Shown one piece after another: positions 8,230-16,120 of a DNA stretch of 54,194 bases. A program made the position numbers and the translations under genes. Within the stretch, counting starts at the first letter, position 1, and every line of letters starts with the position of its first letter. Source of the DNA: Eubacterium sp. Lineage in GTDB: Bacteria; Bacillota; Clostridia; Lachnospirales; Lachnospiraceae. The stretch covers positions 1-54,194 of the forward strand of contig JAFUPY010000020.1 of assembly GCA_017472565.1 (NCBI GenBank), read 5' to 3'. The notes under the pieces were generated by a model. The model did not search any database. It was not told where the DNA came from and worked only from the letters and a program-made list of their open reading frames with translations.

Positions 8230-9358
8230 TGGGTATGCCAGAGAACATATCCTGACGTTGGCCGACCGGGAACGGATGCAGCTGCAGTTGTTCAATTCTT
8301 TTCGAAAGCTCGATCTTTTACAGGAACTGCTGGAACAGCCGGATATCACAGAAATCATGGTAAATGGTCCGAAAGCGATTTTTTATGAAAAGCAGGGTGT
8401 GTTATATCGATGGGAAAAAGGTTTTGAGACATTGGAAAAGCTGGAGAATGTGGTCTGGCAGATTGCGGCGCAGGGAAATAAGACCATCAATGAAGCAGAG
8501 CCAATCATTGATACACGATTGCCGGATGGATCAAGGGTAAATATTGTGATGCCGCCAGCGGTGCTGGATGCCCCCTGTATTACTATTCGAAAGTTTGCCA
8601 GCGAGATGATGTCCCTGGAGCGTATGGTGGAAATGGACTCCATTTCCCGGGAAATATATCAATTTTTGGTGCTGCTGGTGCAGGCCGGATATCACATTTT
8701 TGTTTCCGGAGGAACAGGAAGTGGAAAGACGACTTTTTTGAACGCTTTGTCACAGGCAATTCCCCGGGGAGAACGGGTGATAACAATTGAGGATTCAGCA
8801 GAATTGCAGCTGCAGGGCGTAGAGAATCTGGTTCGCCTGGAGACCCGAACTACCAACGGCAACGGTGTAGAGGAAATCAGCATACGTGATTTGATACGTA
8901 CCTCTTTGCGTATGCGTCCGGATCGGATTATTGTGGGCGAGGTGCGAGGGCCGGAAGCCCTGGAACTGCTGCAGGCCAATAATACAGGCCATCGTGGTGG
9001 AATGTCTACCGGGCACGGCAATTCCTGCACCGATATGCTGAGCAGGCTGGAAACAATGACCTTGATGGCAAAAGATATCAGTCTTGCAGCAGTAAGAGGG
9101 CAGATTGCAGCCGGCTTTGACGTTATGATACATCTGGGGCGTATGCGGGATCGCAGTAGAAAAGTGCTTCAAATCTGTGAGATTACCGGCGTGGTGGAAG
9201 GTGAGATCCGGCTCTGTCCGCTGTATGAATTTCAGGAGTTGGGGTCGAACAATGGAAAGGTAGTAGGACAATGGGTGCGAACAGGACAGCTTTTGGCGAG
9301 AGAAAAGATGCAGACAGCAGGCCTGGAAAAAAAGCTTTTGCAGTTGTATCAGACTTAA
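8123..9358 (+). CDS. tadA: TadA/CpaF type II/IV secretion ATPase
   Basis: A 411-residue hexameric ATPase that powers Flp pilus assembly. It has an N-terminal helical domain (to about residue 70), then the PilT/VirB11-like core with ITEIMVNG (about 76-82), Walker A GGTGSGKTT (196-204), Asp and His boxes (TIEDSAELQL, GHRGGMSTGHGNS) and Walker B RIIVGEVRG. ATG at 8123 has AAAGGAGA 9 nt upstream. It lies inside the TadZ-like frame for 107 bp and overlaps tadB by 88 bp, implying tightly coupled translation. Confidence 0.92.
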   Translation: MEPWMELLRKRILEQLDVNGEISDQMLMERIDGQIDGYAREHILTLADRERMQLQLFNSFRKLDLLQELLEQPDITEIMVNGPKAIFYEKQGVLYRWEKGFETLEKLENVVWQIAAQGNKTINEAEPIIDTRLPDGSRVNIVMPPAVLDAPCITIRKFASEMMSLERMVEMDSISREIYQFLVLLVQAGYHIFVSGGTGSGKTTFLNALSQAIPRGERVITIEDSAELQLQGVENLVRLETRTTNGNGVEEISIRDLIRTSLRMRPDRIIVGEVRGPEALELLQANNTGHRGGMSTGHGNSCTDMLSRLETMTLMAKDISLAAVRGQIAAGFDVMIHLGRMRDRSRKVLQICEITGVVEGEIRLCPLYEFQELGSNNGKVVGQWVRTGQLLAREKMQTAGLEKKLLQLYQT

Positions 9359-10086
9359 AGAGAAAGCGGCCAGAGCTGCGCAGTCAAGGATTGCTGGTGA
9401 TAAAAATAGTGGCTGTTTCTGTGCTGCTTGCATGGTTGTTTTTTGATTCAGCATACGGTCTTGTATGTGTCGGCGTTATTGGCCCTTTGTTTTATCTGGA
9501 CTGGAAGCAGGAACAATGGCGGAAGCAGCAATACCAGTTGGAACTGCAGTTTCAGACAGGCCTGGTGTTTGCGGCAGGTGCTTTGGAAGCGGGATATTCT
9601 GTGGAAAATGCGTGGAAGGAAATGGAAACAGAGATTACCAGACTGTATGGACAGAGTGCATTTTTTGCTACAACCCTTCGCCAGATGAATCAGCGAGTGG
9701 GGGTAAACGAACCCTTGGAAAAACTGGTTTTAGAAATGGGTATGCAGAGTGAATCCGAGATGGTAAGGGAATTTTCTGATGTGTTTTATTTTGCCAGAAG
9801 AAGTGGTGGGAATATGACGAAAATTATGCGAAGGACGGCTAATCTGATTCATCAGAGGTTTCAGATTCAGGAGGAAATGCAGTTGGCGCTGTCAGCAAGG
9901 GAATTGGAGCTGTTGATTTTGCACGTGATGCCAATGTCAGTGCTGGGGTATTTGCGTTTTGGTTCTTCCACGTTTTTGGAACCGCTCTACCACAATCTGG
10001 CGGGGGTGAGCATTATGGCGGCTTGTCTTGCAATATATGGCGTTGCATGGTGGTTGTCCAGGAAAATAATTCGGATTGGTGTGTAG
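9271..10086 (+). CDS. tadB: TadB-like type II secretion F-family membrane protein
   Basis: A 271-residue inner-membrane platform protein with membrane segments near residues 42-75 and two at the C-terminus (about 210-265). Between them is a cytoplasmic T2SSF domain (LVFAAGALEAGYSVENAWKE ... FYFARRSGGNMTKIMRRTA). It pairs with TadC as the membrane platform on which TadA acts. Only one good start exists (ATG 9271), which places the first 29 codons inside tadA. No alternative ATG, GTG or TTG is seen just after the tadA stop. Confidence 0.85.
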   Translation: MGANRTAFGERKDADSRPGKKAFAVVSDLKRKRPELRSQGLLVIKIVAVSVLLAWLFFDSAYGLVCVGVIGPLFYLDWKQEQWRKQQYQLELQFQTGLVFAAGALEAGYSVENAWKEMETEITRLYGQSAFFATTLRQMNQRVGVNEPLEKLVLEMGMQSESEMVREFSDVFYFARRSGGNMTKIMRRTANLIHQRFQIQEEMQLALSARELELLILHVMPMSVLGYLRFGSSTFLEPLYHNLAGVSIMAACLAIYGVAWWLSRKIIRIGV

Positions 10087-10088
10087 GG

Positions 10089-11348
10089 ATGAAAAAAAAG
10101 ATATCGCAGAAACAACAGATTGTACTTGTGATAGGTCTGGTGTGTTGTCTGACCATACTGTTGCTGTTCCAGGATATTCGAGCGGGAAGAGCGGCAGTGA
10201 AGGATGGAATCCTGCGAGGTGACGGAGACGAGATTTATCAGGAGACCTTTGTGTTAGAGCAGGAGAATGGACAAAAGCAGAATGTGAATATCACCGTATA
10301 TCCAAGGCAATTGTCGGAAAAAGAAAAGCAGAAACTGCTGCAACAGGCAGTGACAGAATTTGAAGCCAGTTATTTAGGCACCAATGTATCGGCAGACCAG
10401 GTTTCAAGTGCGCTGGTGTTTGCAGCGGATTACTGTCAGGGGCAAGTGGCGGCGGTATATGACTCTGACCGGCCTGACCTGATTTGGGAAGATGGCAGCG
10501 TGGAAACAGAAGAAGTGGGCACGGATGGTGAACTGGTGACGGTGGAAGTTTCCTTCGATTGTCAGGGAACTGCTCTGGACTATATTTGTCATGTGAAGGT
10601 GGTGCCGCCTGTGATGCCGGAAGAGACAAAAGAACGGCAGAGACTGGAGACATTGGTGCAACAGTGGGAAGCATCCAGTCGGGAAGATGCCTGTTTTGTT
10701 CTTCCAGATACACTGGATGGGCAATCCGTACAATGGCGTAAACAAGTAAGTATGGAGCCGTTCGGGCTGTTGCTGCTTGGAGCCGTAGCAGTGTTGGCCC
10801 TTTTACAAAAAGGGAAACAGGAGGAGAAAAAGCAACGACAAGGCCGGGAACGACAGCTCTTGCTGGAGTATCCTCAGATGGTCACCCAATTGTCATTGTT
10901 GTTGGGGGCAGGCATGCATCTTTCTACGGCCTGGGAGCGGATGGTAAAGCGATATCTATCTCAGCAGGTACAGCAGGAAGAGAACGAAAAAGCAGGCAGT
11001 CGCCTGCGGGCGAAAAAAGCAAAAAAAATGTATCTGGAAGAAATGCTGCTTACCTATCGGGATCTTAAGGACGGCGTAAATATCCGTGTGGCATACGAGG
11101 ACTTTGCAGAGCGCATCAGGCTGACGCCTTATAGAAAACTGACTGCATTACTGATACAAAACATGGATAAAGGCAATCGGGATCTGATCAGGCTGTTGGA
11201 CATGGAAGCAGAGATGGCGATTGAAGAGCAAAGAAAGCAGGTGCGAAGACTGGGAGAAGAGGCTGGAACCAAGCTGCTTTTTCCAATGTTGCTGTTGTTT
11301 GTGTTGATATTAATTGTGATCATGGTACCTGCGTTGCAGAGCTTTTAG
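10089..11348 (+). CDS. TadC-like F-family platform protein with a large N-terminal extracytoplasmic domain
   Basis: A 419-residue protein. A membrane segment (about residues 10-28) is followed by roughly 200 residues predicted outside the membrane (to about 215). A second span follows (about 222-240), then a cytoplasmic F-domain-like region (LLLEYPQMVTQLSLLLGAGM, later NRDLIRLLDMEAEMAIEEQR) and a C-terminal span (LLFPMLLLFVLILIVIMVP). Classical TadC lacks such an ectodomain. ATG at 10089 directly follows the tadB stop, with TAGGG upstream; an in-frame upstream start would overlap tadB. Position and C-terminal half support the TadC role. Confidence 0.75.
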   Translation: MKKKISQKQQIVLVIGLVCCLTILLLFQDIRAGRAAVKDGILRGDGDEIYQETFVLEQENGQKQNVNITVYPRQLSEKEKQKLLQQAVTEFEASYLGTNVSADQVSSALVFAADYCQGQVAAVYDSDRPDLIWEDGSVETEEVGTDGELVTVEVSFDCQGTALDYICHVKVVPPVMPEETKERQRLETLVQQWEASSREDACFVLPDTLDGQSVQWRKQVSMEPFGLLLLGAVAVLALLQKGKQEEKKQRQGRERQLLLEYPQMVTQLSLLLGAGMHLSTAWERMVKRYLSQQVQQEENEKAGSRLRAKKAKKMYLEEMLLTYRDLKDGVNIRVAYEDFAERIRLTPYRKLTALLIQNMDKGNRDLIRLLDMEAEMAIEEQRKQVRRLGEEAGTKLLFPMLLLFVLILIVIMVPALQSF

Positions 11349-11397
11349 AAGGCAGAAATTCGGATTGGAAATCATAAAACAAGAAAGAAGGGATTTT

Positions 11398-11565
11398 GTG
11401 AACAGTTTAAAACGTTTTTTTATGGAAGAAGATGGGATAGGCGTTGTGGAGATTATTTTAATCCTTGTGGTTTTGATCGGACTGGTAGTGATATTTAAAA
11501 AGCAGCTGACTACTCTGGTCGACAATGCCTTTTCCAATATTTCAACAAAGGCGGGAACCCTGTGA
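11398..11565 (+). CDS. Flp1-type type IVb pilin
   Basis: A 55-residue pilin: a short basic leader (NSLKRFFMEEDG), then the prepilin cleavage region and hydrophobic helix GIGVVEIILILVVLIGLVVI, with Glu at mature position +5 counted from a cut after the first Gly of DGIG. The tail after the helix is short, as in Flp pilins. GTG at 11398 has GAAGGG 6 nt upstream; an in-frame TTG at 11365 lacks a good site. It would be processed by the prepilin peptidase at 6588. The stop overlaps the next start (GTGA). Confidence 0.85.
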   Translation: MNSLKRFFMEEDGIGVVEIILILVVLIGLVVIFKKQLTTLVDNAFSNISTKAGTL

Positions 11566-13019
11566 AAATGAGAATAAGGCAATGGCTAATTGGGAGAGGA
11601 AAGTCTTTGGCAAGATGCCTTTTGCTGCGTCGCTGGCAAGGAAGTGTAACGGTATTTCTGACATATCTGTTGGTATTCATTTTGGCGGTGGTATTTTCTC
11701 TGTTGGAAGTATCCCGTGTCTGGGGCTTAGAGCAGCGGACAGAGGTGGATGCCGTTATGACTGGGAATTCTCTTCTTTCAGAATATGATGTGGAGCTTTG
11801 GGAGAAGTATGGTCTGCTTTTCTTGGATGGCAGCTATGGACAAGCGGGATTTCAATGGAAATGTGTGGAGCAGCAAGGCTTGTCCTTTTCCACAGAAAAC
11901 CTGGATGTGCATGGTGGAGATACCGGCAAGGTACAGCTACAGACATGGAATCTGTTCGGGCTGAAGCCTGTGAATGTAACTATAACAGGATATGGGCTTG
12001 CAACAGATCAGGATGGCAGGGCGTTTTACAAAGAAGCGGTAACAGCTATGGAAGAACAGTGTACAGAAGAGATACTGTGCCAGTTATATGACATGATTAC
12101 CCAGAAAAAAGATTCTGTCTTGCCGGAAGTGGATGTGCAGGAAACAGACCGTGAAATTGTGTTGTCGGAGAATCCGATTCAGGTGGCAGAAAATATGAAA
12201 GCTTCTAATATTTTGGATTTTGTGGTAAATGGAACAGAACTATCGGATAAAAGGATTGATCTGTCCAATGGATTGCAGAAACGACAACTGGACACCGGCA
12301 CGTACTCGTATGCAGAAACTGGAGCAGACTGGAAAGAAAAATTACTGTTTCGCCAGTATCTGGAAGCCTATTTTCCGTGCTATCTGGATGTGGATGGCTC
12401 CCATGCCCTTGATTATGAACTGGAGTATCTGATTGCAGGAAAGGACTCTGACCGAGAAAATCTACGCGGTGTCATTCAGCGTTTGCTGGTGATGCGGGAA
12501 GTGACGAATCTGGCTTATCTTAAGTCAGATGTAGAAAAGCAGGAATTGATTTTAGCAGCGGCAGCAGCTCTTGCAGCGGCTACACTTACTCCCGAGTTAA
12601 TTCCGGTGTATAAACAGGGAATCATGGCAGCATGGGCTTATGTAGAGTCTGTATCAGATGTAAAACTCCTGCTGGATGGACAGAAAGTAAAGCTTATAAA
12701 AACGGCAGAACAGTGGCATAGCGATCTGACTTCCATGGGAACGACAGCGGTATCTGTTCAGCAAACCCAGGGACTGTCCTATCAGCAATATCTTCAGATT
12801 CTTCTGTGGACCTGTATGGACTCCCGCTTGTGTTATCGGGCAATGGACCTGATAGAAGCGAATCTGGGCTGTAACATGAACCGACAGATTTATCGCATGG
12901 AAGGGGATATTTTCTATCAGGGGAAACCATTGTTTTCCGCTTTACTTGCTATTGGAAAGGGGAGTCTGGATCAATATGAGTTTTCCCAATCCTTTGATGT
13001 GAATTACCTTCGGGAATAG
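11562..13019 (+). CDS. DUF5702 / TadG-like extracytoplasmic pilus-associated protein
   Basis: A 485-residue protein. The TadE/G-like N-terminus has GSVTVFLTYLLVFILAVVFSLLEVSR (about residues 26-51), a class III-like signal and membrane helix. This is followed by the DUF5702 feature of a short segment (DAVMTGNSLLSEYDVELWEKYGLLFLDG) and a long, mostly beta-rich extracytoplasmic part. It probably sits at the cell surface with the Flp pilus as a minor pseudopilin or adhesin-like component. GTG 11562 overlaps the pilin stop, with AAAGGCGGG upstream. Its final codons and stop lie in the left arm of the 32-bp inverted repeat. Confidence 0.8.
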   Translation: MKMRIRQWLIGRGKSLARCLLLRRWQGSVTVFLTYLLVFILAVVFSLLEVSRVWGLEQRTEVDAVMTGNSLLSEYDVELWEKYGLLFLDGSYGQAGFQWKCVEQQGLSFSTENLDVHGGDTGKVQLQTWNLFGLKPVNVTITGYGLATDQDGRAFYKEAVTAMEEQCTEEILCQLYDMITQKKDSVLPEVDVQETDREIVLSENPIQVAENMKASNILDFVVNGTELSDKRIDLSNGLQKRQLDTGTYSYAETGADWKEKLLFRQYLEAYFPCYLDVDGSHALDYELEYLIAGKDSDRENLRGVIQRLLVMREVTNLAYLKSDVEKQELILAAAAALAAATLTPELIPVYKQGIMAAWAYVESVSDVKLLLDGQKVKLIKTAEQWHSDLTSMGTTAVSVQQTQGLSYQQYLQILLWTCMDSRLCYRAMDLIEANLGCNMNRQIYRMEGDIFYQGKPLFSALLAIGKGSLDQYEFSQSFDVNYLRE

Positions 13020-13141
13020 CGGGTATAGGGCAGTGTTTTTGTATTGGAATAAATAAAATAGGTATGACTTTTAGAGTGAGCTCCTAATTTCTTGAAGCAT
13101 AGGTCATAGAAAATCTCTCTCTTGGTGCAGTCGGAATGCAT
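13004..13141 (-). CDS. 45-codon minus-strand ORF: possible silent alternative 5' end of the TadE gene
   Basis: An open frame with ATG at 13139-13141 preceded by AGGATTCAA. It reads leftward through the left inverted-repeat arm as TKTLPYTRY and stops shortly after. The expressed TadE gene reads TKTLPCIRY through the right arm in the same frame, and its ATG is preceded by the similar TGGATTACAA. If the segment inverted, this ORF would become the N-terminus of the TadE protein. It may instead be a decayed inverted duplication; expression in the present orientation is unlikely. Confidence 0.3.
   Translation of the reverse strand: MHSDCTKREIFYDLCFKKLGAHSKSHTYFIYSNTKTLPYTRYSRR
13016..13047. repeat. 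left arm of a 32-bp imperfect inverted repeat in the tad operon
   Basis: The reverse complement of this arm matches 13307-13338 at 28 of 32 positions, with 16 consecutive identical bases around ACAAAAACACTGCCCT. The arm starts at the stop codon of the DUF5702 gene. The arms enclose 259 bp. Confidence 0.8.
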
Positions 13142-13281
13142 TTGAATCCTATATCATAAAAATTGAAAAAACGTACGATCTAATGGTCTCGCCCAAACGA
13201 GGACCGTCAATCAAAAATAAATAACAAGAAAATAATGCTAAAAACACAGTTGCTTATGTAGAAGCAGCATCTGGATTACAA
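13020..13281. other. 262-bp anomalous spacer inside the tad operon
   Basis: AT-rich sequence separating two otherwise tightly packed tad genes; elsewhere in this operon genes overlap or are under 35 bp apart. It contains the minus-strand ORF described separately and an imperfect hairpin GGTCTCG/CGAGGACC (about 13184-13204). No clear promoter or terminator is seen. Confidence 0.5.
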
Positions 13282-14070
13282 ATGAGAAAGAAAAATCATA
13301 CTTTAACCATTACAAAAACACTGCCCTGTATCCGATATAAAGGGTCAGTCACAGTAGAAGCATCCTTAATAGTGCCTGTGTTTGTACTTTTTCTGGTGCT
13401 GTTTCTCGGCCTGTTTCGTGTACAACAGATAGAAATGCAGGTAAATCAGGCACTTAGTTATGCGGCGTTGGAAGTGGCAGCAGATGGACGGGCAACACTT
13501 TTGGACTCCATGGGTGTCAAAGGAATTTTTTTTGAGATGTTGGATGTCCAGGGATGCAAGATCTCCTATATAAAGGATGGGAGGAAGGGAATCAAGCTTT
13601 CGGAAGAAGGAAGCGATGCAAGCTTCGTTCGTCTAAAAGTTTCCTATCAGGTTTGCCTTCCTGTCAATCTGTTTGGAAAAGATGTGGTAGAAGTGGTTCA
13701 GTCTGCAGTAGCCAGGCGATGGATTGGATATCAGACCACAGATGACCAGAACAATCAGTGGGTGTATGTGACACCTTTTGGAAGCGCTTATCATACAACT
13801 GCCGGGTGCAGCTATCTGGATCTGTCTATCTGGTCGATATCAAAGACGCAGATTGATGCTAAGAGAAATGCAGACGGTGGCAAATATTATCCCTGCAGTC
13901 TCTGCGTACGAAGCAATGTTCCCGATGGTTACGAGACCGTATATGTTACGGATTATGGTGTTTTGTATCATCGGTCCCTTGATTGCAGCAGCTTAAAGCG
14001 AACGATTTATCGCATCCAAATGGAACAGGTGGGGGGAAGAACTCCCTGTCCAAAGTGTAATACATCATGA
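13282..14070 (+). CDS. TadE-like protein with two C-terminal His/Cys modules
   Basis: A 262-residue protein. The TadE signature KGSVTVEASLIVPVFVLFLVL (about residues 20-40) gives a prepilin-like membrane helix. The extracytoplasmic part ends in two repeats of about 50 residues. Repeat 1 reads VYVTPFGSAYHTTAGCSYL, then YYPCSLC; repeat 2 reads VYVTDYGVLYHRSLDCSSL, then TPCPKC. Each holds one His and three Cys, consistent with a metal site or disulfides. The start region is unusual: only a weak GGATT precedes ATG 13282, and codons 9-19 lie in the right arm of the inverted repeat. Confidence 0.75.
   Translation: MRKKNHTLTITKTLPCIRYKGSVTVEASLIVPVFVLFLVLFLGLFRVQQIEMQVNQALSYAALEVAADGRATLLDSMGVKGIFFEMLDVQGCKISYIKDGRKGIKLSEEGSDASFVRLKVSYQVCLPVNLFGKDVVEVVQSAVARRWIGYQTTDDQNNQWVYVTPFGSAYHTTAGCSYLDLSIWSISKTQIDAKRNADGGKYYPCSLCVRSNVPDGYETVYVTDYGVLYHRSLDCSSLKRTIYRIQMEQVGGRTPCPKCNTS
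13307..13338. repeat. right arm of the 32-bp inverted repeat, inside the TadE-like gene
   Basis: Matches the reverse complement of 13016-13047 at 28 of 32 bases. It encodes the TITKTLPCIRY part of the TadE-like protein, just upstream of the conserved GSVTVEAS segment. Confidence 0.8.
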
Positions 14071-14085
14071 CAGGAGAATAATGGC

Positions 14086-14274
14086 ATGAAAAAGGATAAG
14101 GCGTCATTTACGGTGGAATCCGCATATATCATTCCTTTCGTCATATTGGTTATTGGGTTGGGGATTCATATTGCATATGAATTGCAGGACACAAACGTGG
14201 AAGAAGCGCAAAAAGCTCCGCTAGTAGAGTCCATAAACCCTGTGGAGAAAAAATATGAACAGTGGAATCTCTGA
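14086..14274 (+). CDS. short TadE-like pseudopilin
   Basis: A 62-residue protein with the TadE-type N-terminus ASFTVESAYIIPFVILVIGLGIHIAYEL: a short basic leader, a Glu at the expected position and one membrane helix. Only about 30 residues follow. It is likely a minor pilin-like component processed by the prepilin peptidase. AGGAGAAT precedes the ATG. An out-of-frame ATG GCA TGA overlaps just upstream. Confidence 0.75.
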   Translation: MKKDKASFTVESAYIIPFVILVIGLGIHIAYELQDTNVEEAQKAPLVESINPVEKKYEQWNL

Positions 14275-14294
14275 AAAATGGGAAGGAGAAGGGT

Positions 14295-15428
14295 ATGAAT
14301 ATTGAATATATAAGAAATTTGACTGGCAGTTACATGATAGTGAAAGATGTGGAATACGAATATGAAAATTCAGAACTGATGATGTTGCTGCATAATAAGG
14401 TTCCTGGTTTGCTGAACTTGCAGGTTATTATCAGCAATGGAAAGATAGAGTACTGGTATGAGATTACAGGAACCAATTCGCTGGGAACCATGTTAGAACT
14501 GTTTCCGTTGAATGGAGTCCAGTTAAAACGGCTGATAGAAGATATTTACAATATGAATCAACAGATAGAAGAGTTTTTATTGGATGGAGAGAATGTCCAG
14601 TATTTTCCCGAGTTCATCTATTTTGACCGCAAAAAAGAAAAATATCACTTTTGCTATCTGCCGGGAAGTAAGGAAAAAGACAAAAACAGCCTACAGAATC
14701 TTGCAGAATATTTATTGCCAAAACTGGATCATAAGGACGCTGCAGCGGTGTCGATTGGCTATGGATTTTACGAAAAAAGTCTGCAGGAATTCTGTTCGGC
14801 GGAAGAATTGTTGAGCTGTACGATGGTGGAAACAGAGGAAGAAATAGTTGATGCAGAGAAACCGAATGGGAAAAACTGGACTGTGCAGGAACCAGAAGCT
14901 GTGGCGATGCCTCTCTCCATGATGCTGGAAGAGGAAAAACAAGCCCAAAGGCAGGAAAAGAGAGGCTTATTTGGGCTTGCGCCGAAAAAGCGAAGGAAGA
15001 ATCAGACCAAGACCCAGAACAAGCCAGCACCGGATTACCATCAGCTATTGGCTGAGGCTCAGCAATTGGAAGTAGTGGCCGAGCCATTGGAGAAGGATTG
15101 CCCAACCGTATTTTTGAACCTTGAAAAACACCTAGAGATTGGAAAGCTGGTCTATCAGGGAGAAGGAAAGGAAGAGAACTTCGTATTAGAAGAGGATATG
15201 TTCCTGGTCGGGAAGGATGAAACGGTGGTACATGGGGTAATCCGCGCCGACACGGTCAGCAGAATTCATGCCCGCATTTTCCGCCAGGAGGGTACCTATT
15301 ATATAGAAGATCTAAATTCAACCAACGGGACTTACCTCAATGGGAAAGAGTTGTTTTATCGGGAACCTGCAAAATTGAAACCACTGGATCGCATTGCATT
15401 TGCAACAGAAGAGTATCTGTTTGGATAA
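14295..15428 (+). CDS. DUF6382 and FHA domain protein
   Basis: A 377-residue cytosolic protein. The N-terminal ~190 residues (NIEYIRNLTGSYMIV onward) are of the DUF6382 type seen at the end of Firmicute tad operons. A low-complexity basic linker follows (about 225-260, KKRRKNQTKTQNK). The C-terminus is a forkhead-associated domain with SRIHARI and LNSTNGTYLNG (about 310-370), which binds phosphothreonine. It probably couples pilus assembly to Ser/Thr phosphorylation, but no kinase is encoded nearby. ATG 14295 has GGAAGGAGAAGGG upstream; the in-frame ATG at 14262 overlaps the previous gene and lacks such a site. Confidence 0.8.
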   Translation: MNIEYIRNLTGSYMIVKDVEYEYENSELMMLLHNKVPGLLNLQVIISNGKIEYWYEITGTNSLGTMLELFPLNGVQLKRLIEDIYNMNQQIEEFLLDGENVQYFPEFIYFDRKKEKYHFCYLPGSKEKDKNSLQNLAEYLLPKLDHKDAAAVSIGYGFYEKSLQEFCSAEELLSCTMVETEEEIVDAEKPNGKNWTVQEPEAVAMPLSMMLEEEKQAQRQEKRGLFGLAPKKRRKNQTKTQNKPAPDYHQLLAEAQQLEVVAEPLEKDCPTVFLNLEKHLEIGKLVYQGEGKEENFVLEEDMFLVGKDETVVHGVIRADTVSRIHARIFRQEGTYYIEDLNSTNGTYLNGKELFYREPAKLKPLDRIAFATEEYLFG

Positions 15429-15493
15429 TGAAGAACTGTGGATGAAAGTGATGAGGACACTACTTTCCACTATTCCCTCAACGACCCCCCGGG

Positions 15494-15522
15494 TTGATTT
15501 TTGTTAAGGAAAAAATTATACT
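15494..15522 (+). promoter_or_regulatory. sigma-A promoter of the HIT gene
   Basis: TTGATT at 15494-15499, 17-bp spacer, TATACT at 15517-15522. It lies about 50 bp upstream of the HIT start and marks the end of the tad operon. Confidence 0.65.
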
Positions 15523-15573
15523 GAAAGCAGCGATACAAGGAGGAAAGCAGCCATTGACGCTGCATGAAAGGAT

Positions 15574-15993
15574 ATGAAGGACAACAATTGTATTTTTTGT
15601 AAATTGGCAAATGGTGATATTCCAACAAACGTAATCTATGAAGACGAGATGTTTACTGTGATCATGGATGCGGCACCGGCCTCCAAAGGACATGCTCTTA
15701 TTCTGCCAAAGGATCACTATGCAAATATTTATGAATTGCCGGAGGAAACAGCGGCAGCAGCACTGGTGCTGGCAAAAAAACTGGCAGCGAAAATGACAGA
15801 TGCATTAAAGTGCGATGGGTTGAATGTCGTGCAGAACAATGGCGAGGCAGCAGGGCAGACCGTATTCCATTTCCATATGCATCTCATTCCAAGATATCAG
15901 GATGGGGATGACTTTATCACATGGAATCACGCAGAACTCACCGACGAAGAGAAAACGGCAGCATATGAAAAGTTAAAAAATGCATGTAAGTAA
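15574..15993 (+). CDS. HIT family nucleotide hydrolase
   Basis: A 139-residue soluble protein with the histidine triad HFHMHLIPR (His 99, 101, 103), the nucleotide-binding core of HIT/Hint hydrolases that split AMP-lysine, AMP-NH2 or dinucleoside polyphosphates. The N-terminal CIFCK (Cys6, Cys9) fits the zinc-binding subgroup. Length is typical. Monocistronic: own promoter upstream and a bidirectional terminator shared with convergent murG downstream. Confidence 0.9.
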   Translation: MKDNNCIFCKLANGDIPTNVIYEDEMFTVIMDAAPASKGHALILPKDHYANIYELPEETAAAALVLAKKLAAKMTDALKCDGLNVVQNNGEAAGQTVFHFHMHLIPRYQDGDDFITWNHAELTDEEKTAAYEKLKNACK

Positions 15994-16040
15994 CACACAT
16001 GGAAAAAAGAGTGTGTAAATGATTTATGAACAGTAAAAAA

Positions 16041-16120
16041 GAGCTGTTATAAATAATGTTTCCTATTCCCAGGATAATGATATCCTGCGAAGGAAGCACT
16101 GTCTATAACAGCTCATTTTT
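16041..16120. terminator. bidirectional terminator between the HIT gene and murG
   Basis: Long stem GAGCTGTTATA (16041-16051) / TATAACAGCTC (16104-16114) followed by T-rich sequence, with A6 before the left arm serving the minus strand. Inside are a nested hairpin AGGATA-ATGA-TATCCT (16071-16086) and a TTCCT/AGGAA pairing. Confidence 0.7.

Noticed and set aside
8795-9454. Minus-strand open frame inside tadA
   Set aside because: Overlaps the certain Walker B region of tadA; no start signal or domain.
13020-13338. Insertion sequence or MITE between the DUF5702 and TadE genes
   Set aside because: Inverted repeats are present, but no target duplication is visible and the arms are coding in one frame; kept as a possible invertible or duplicated segment instead.
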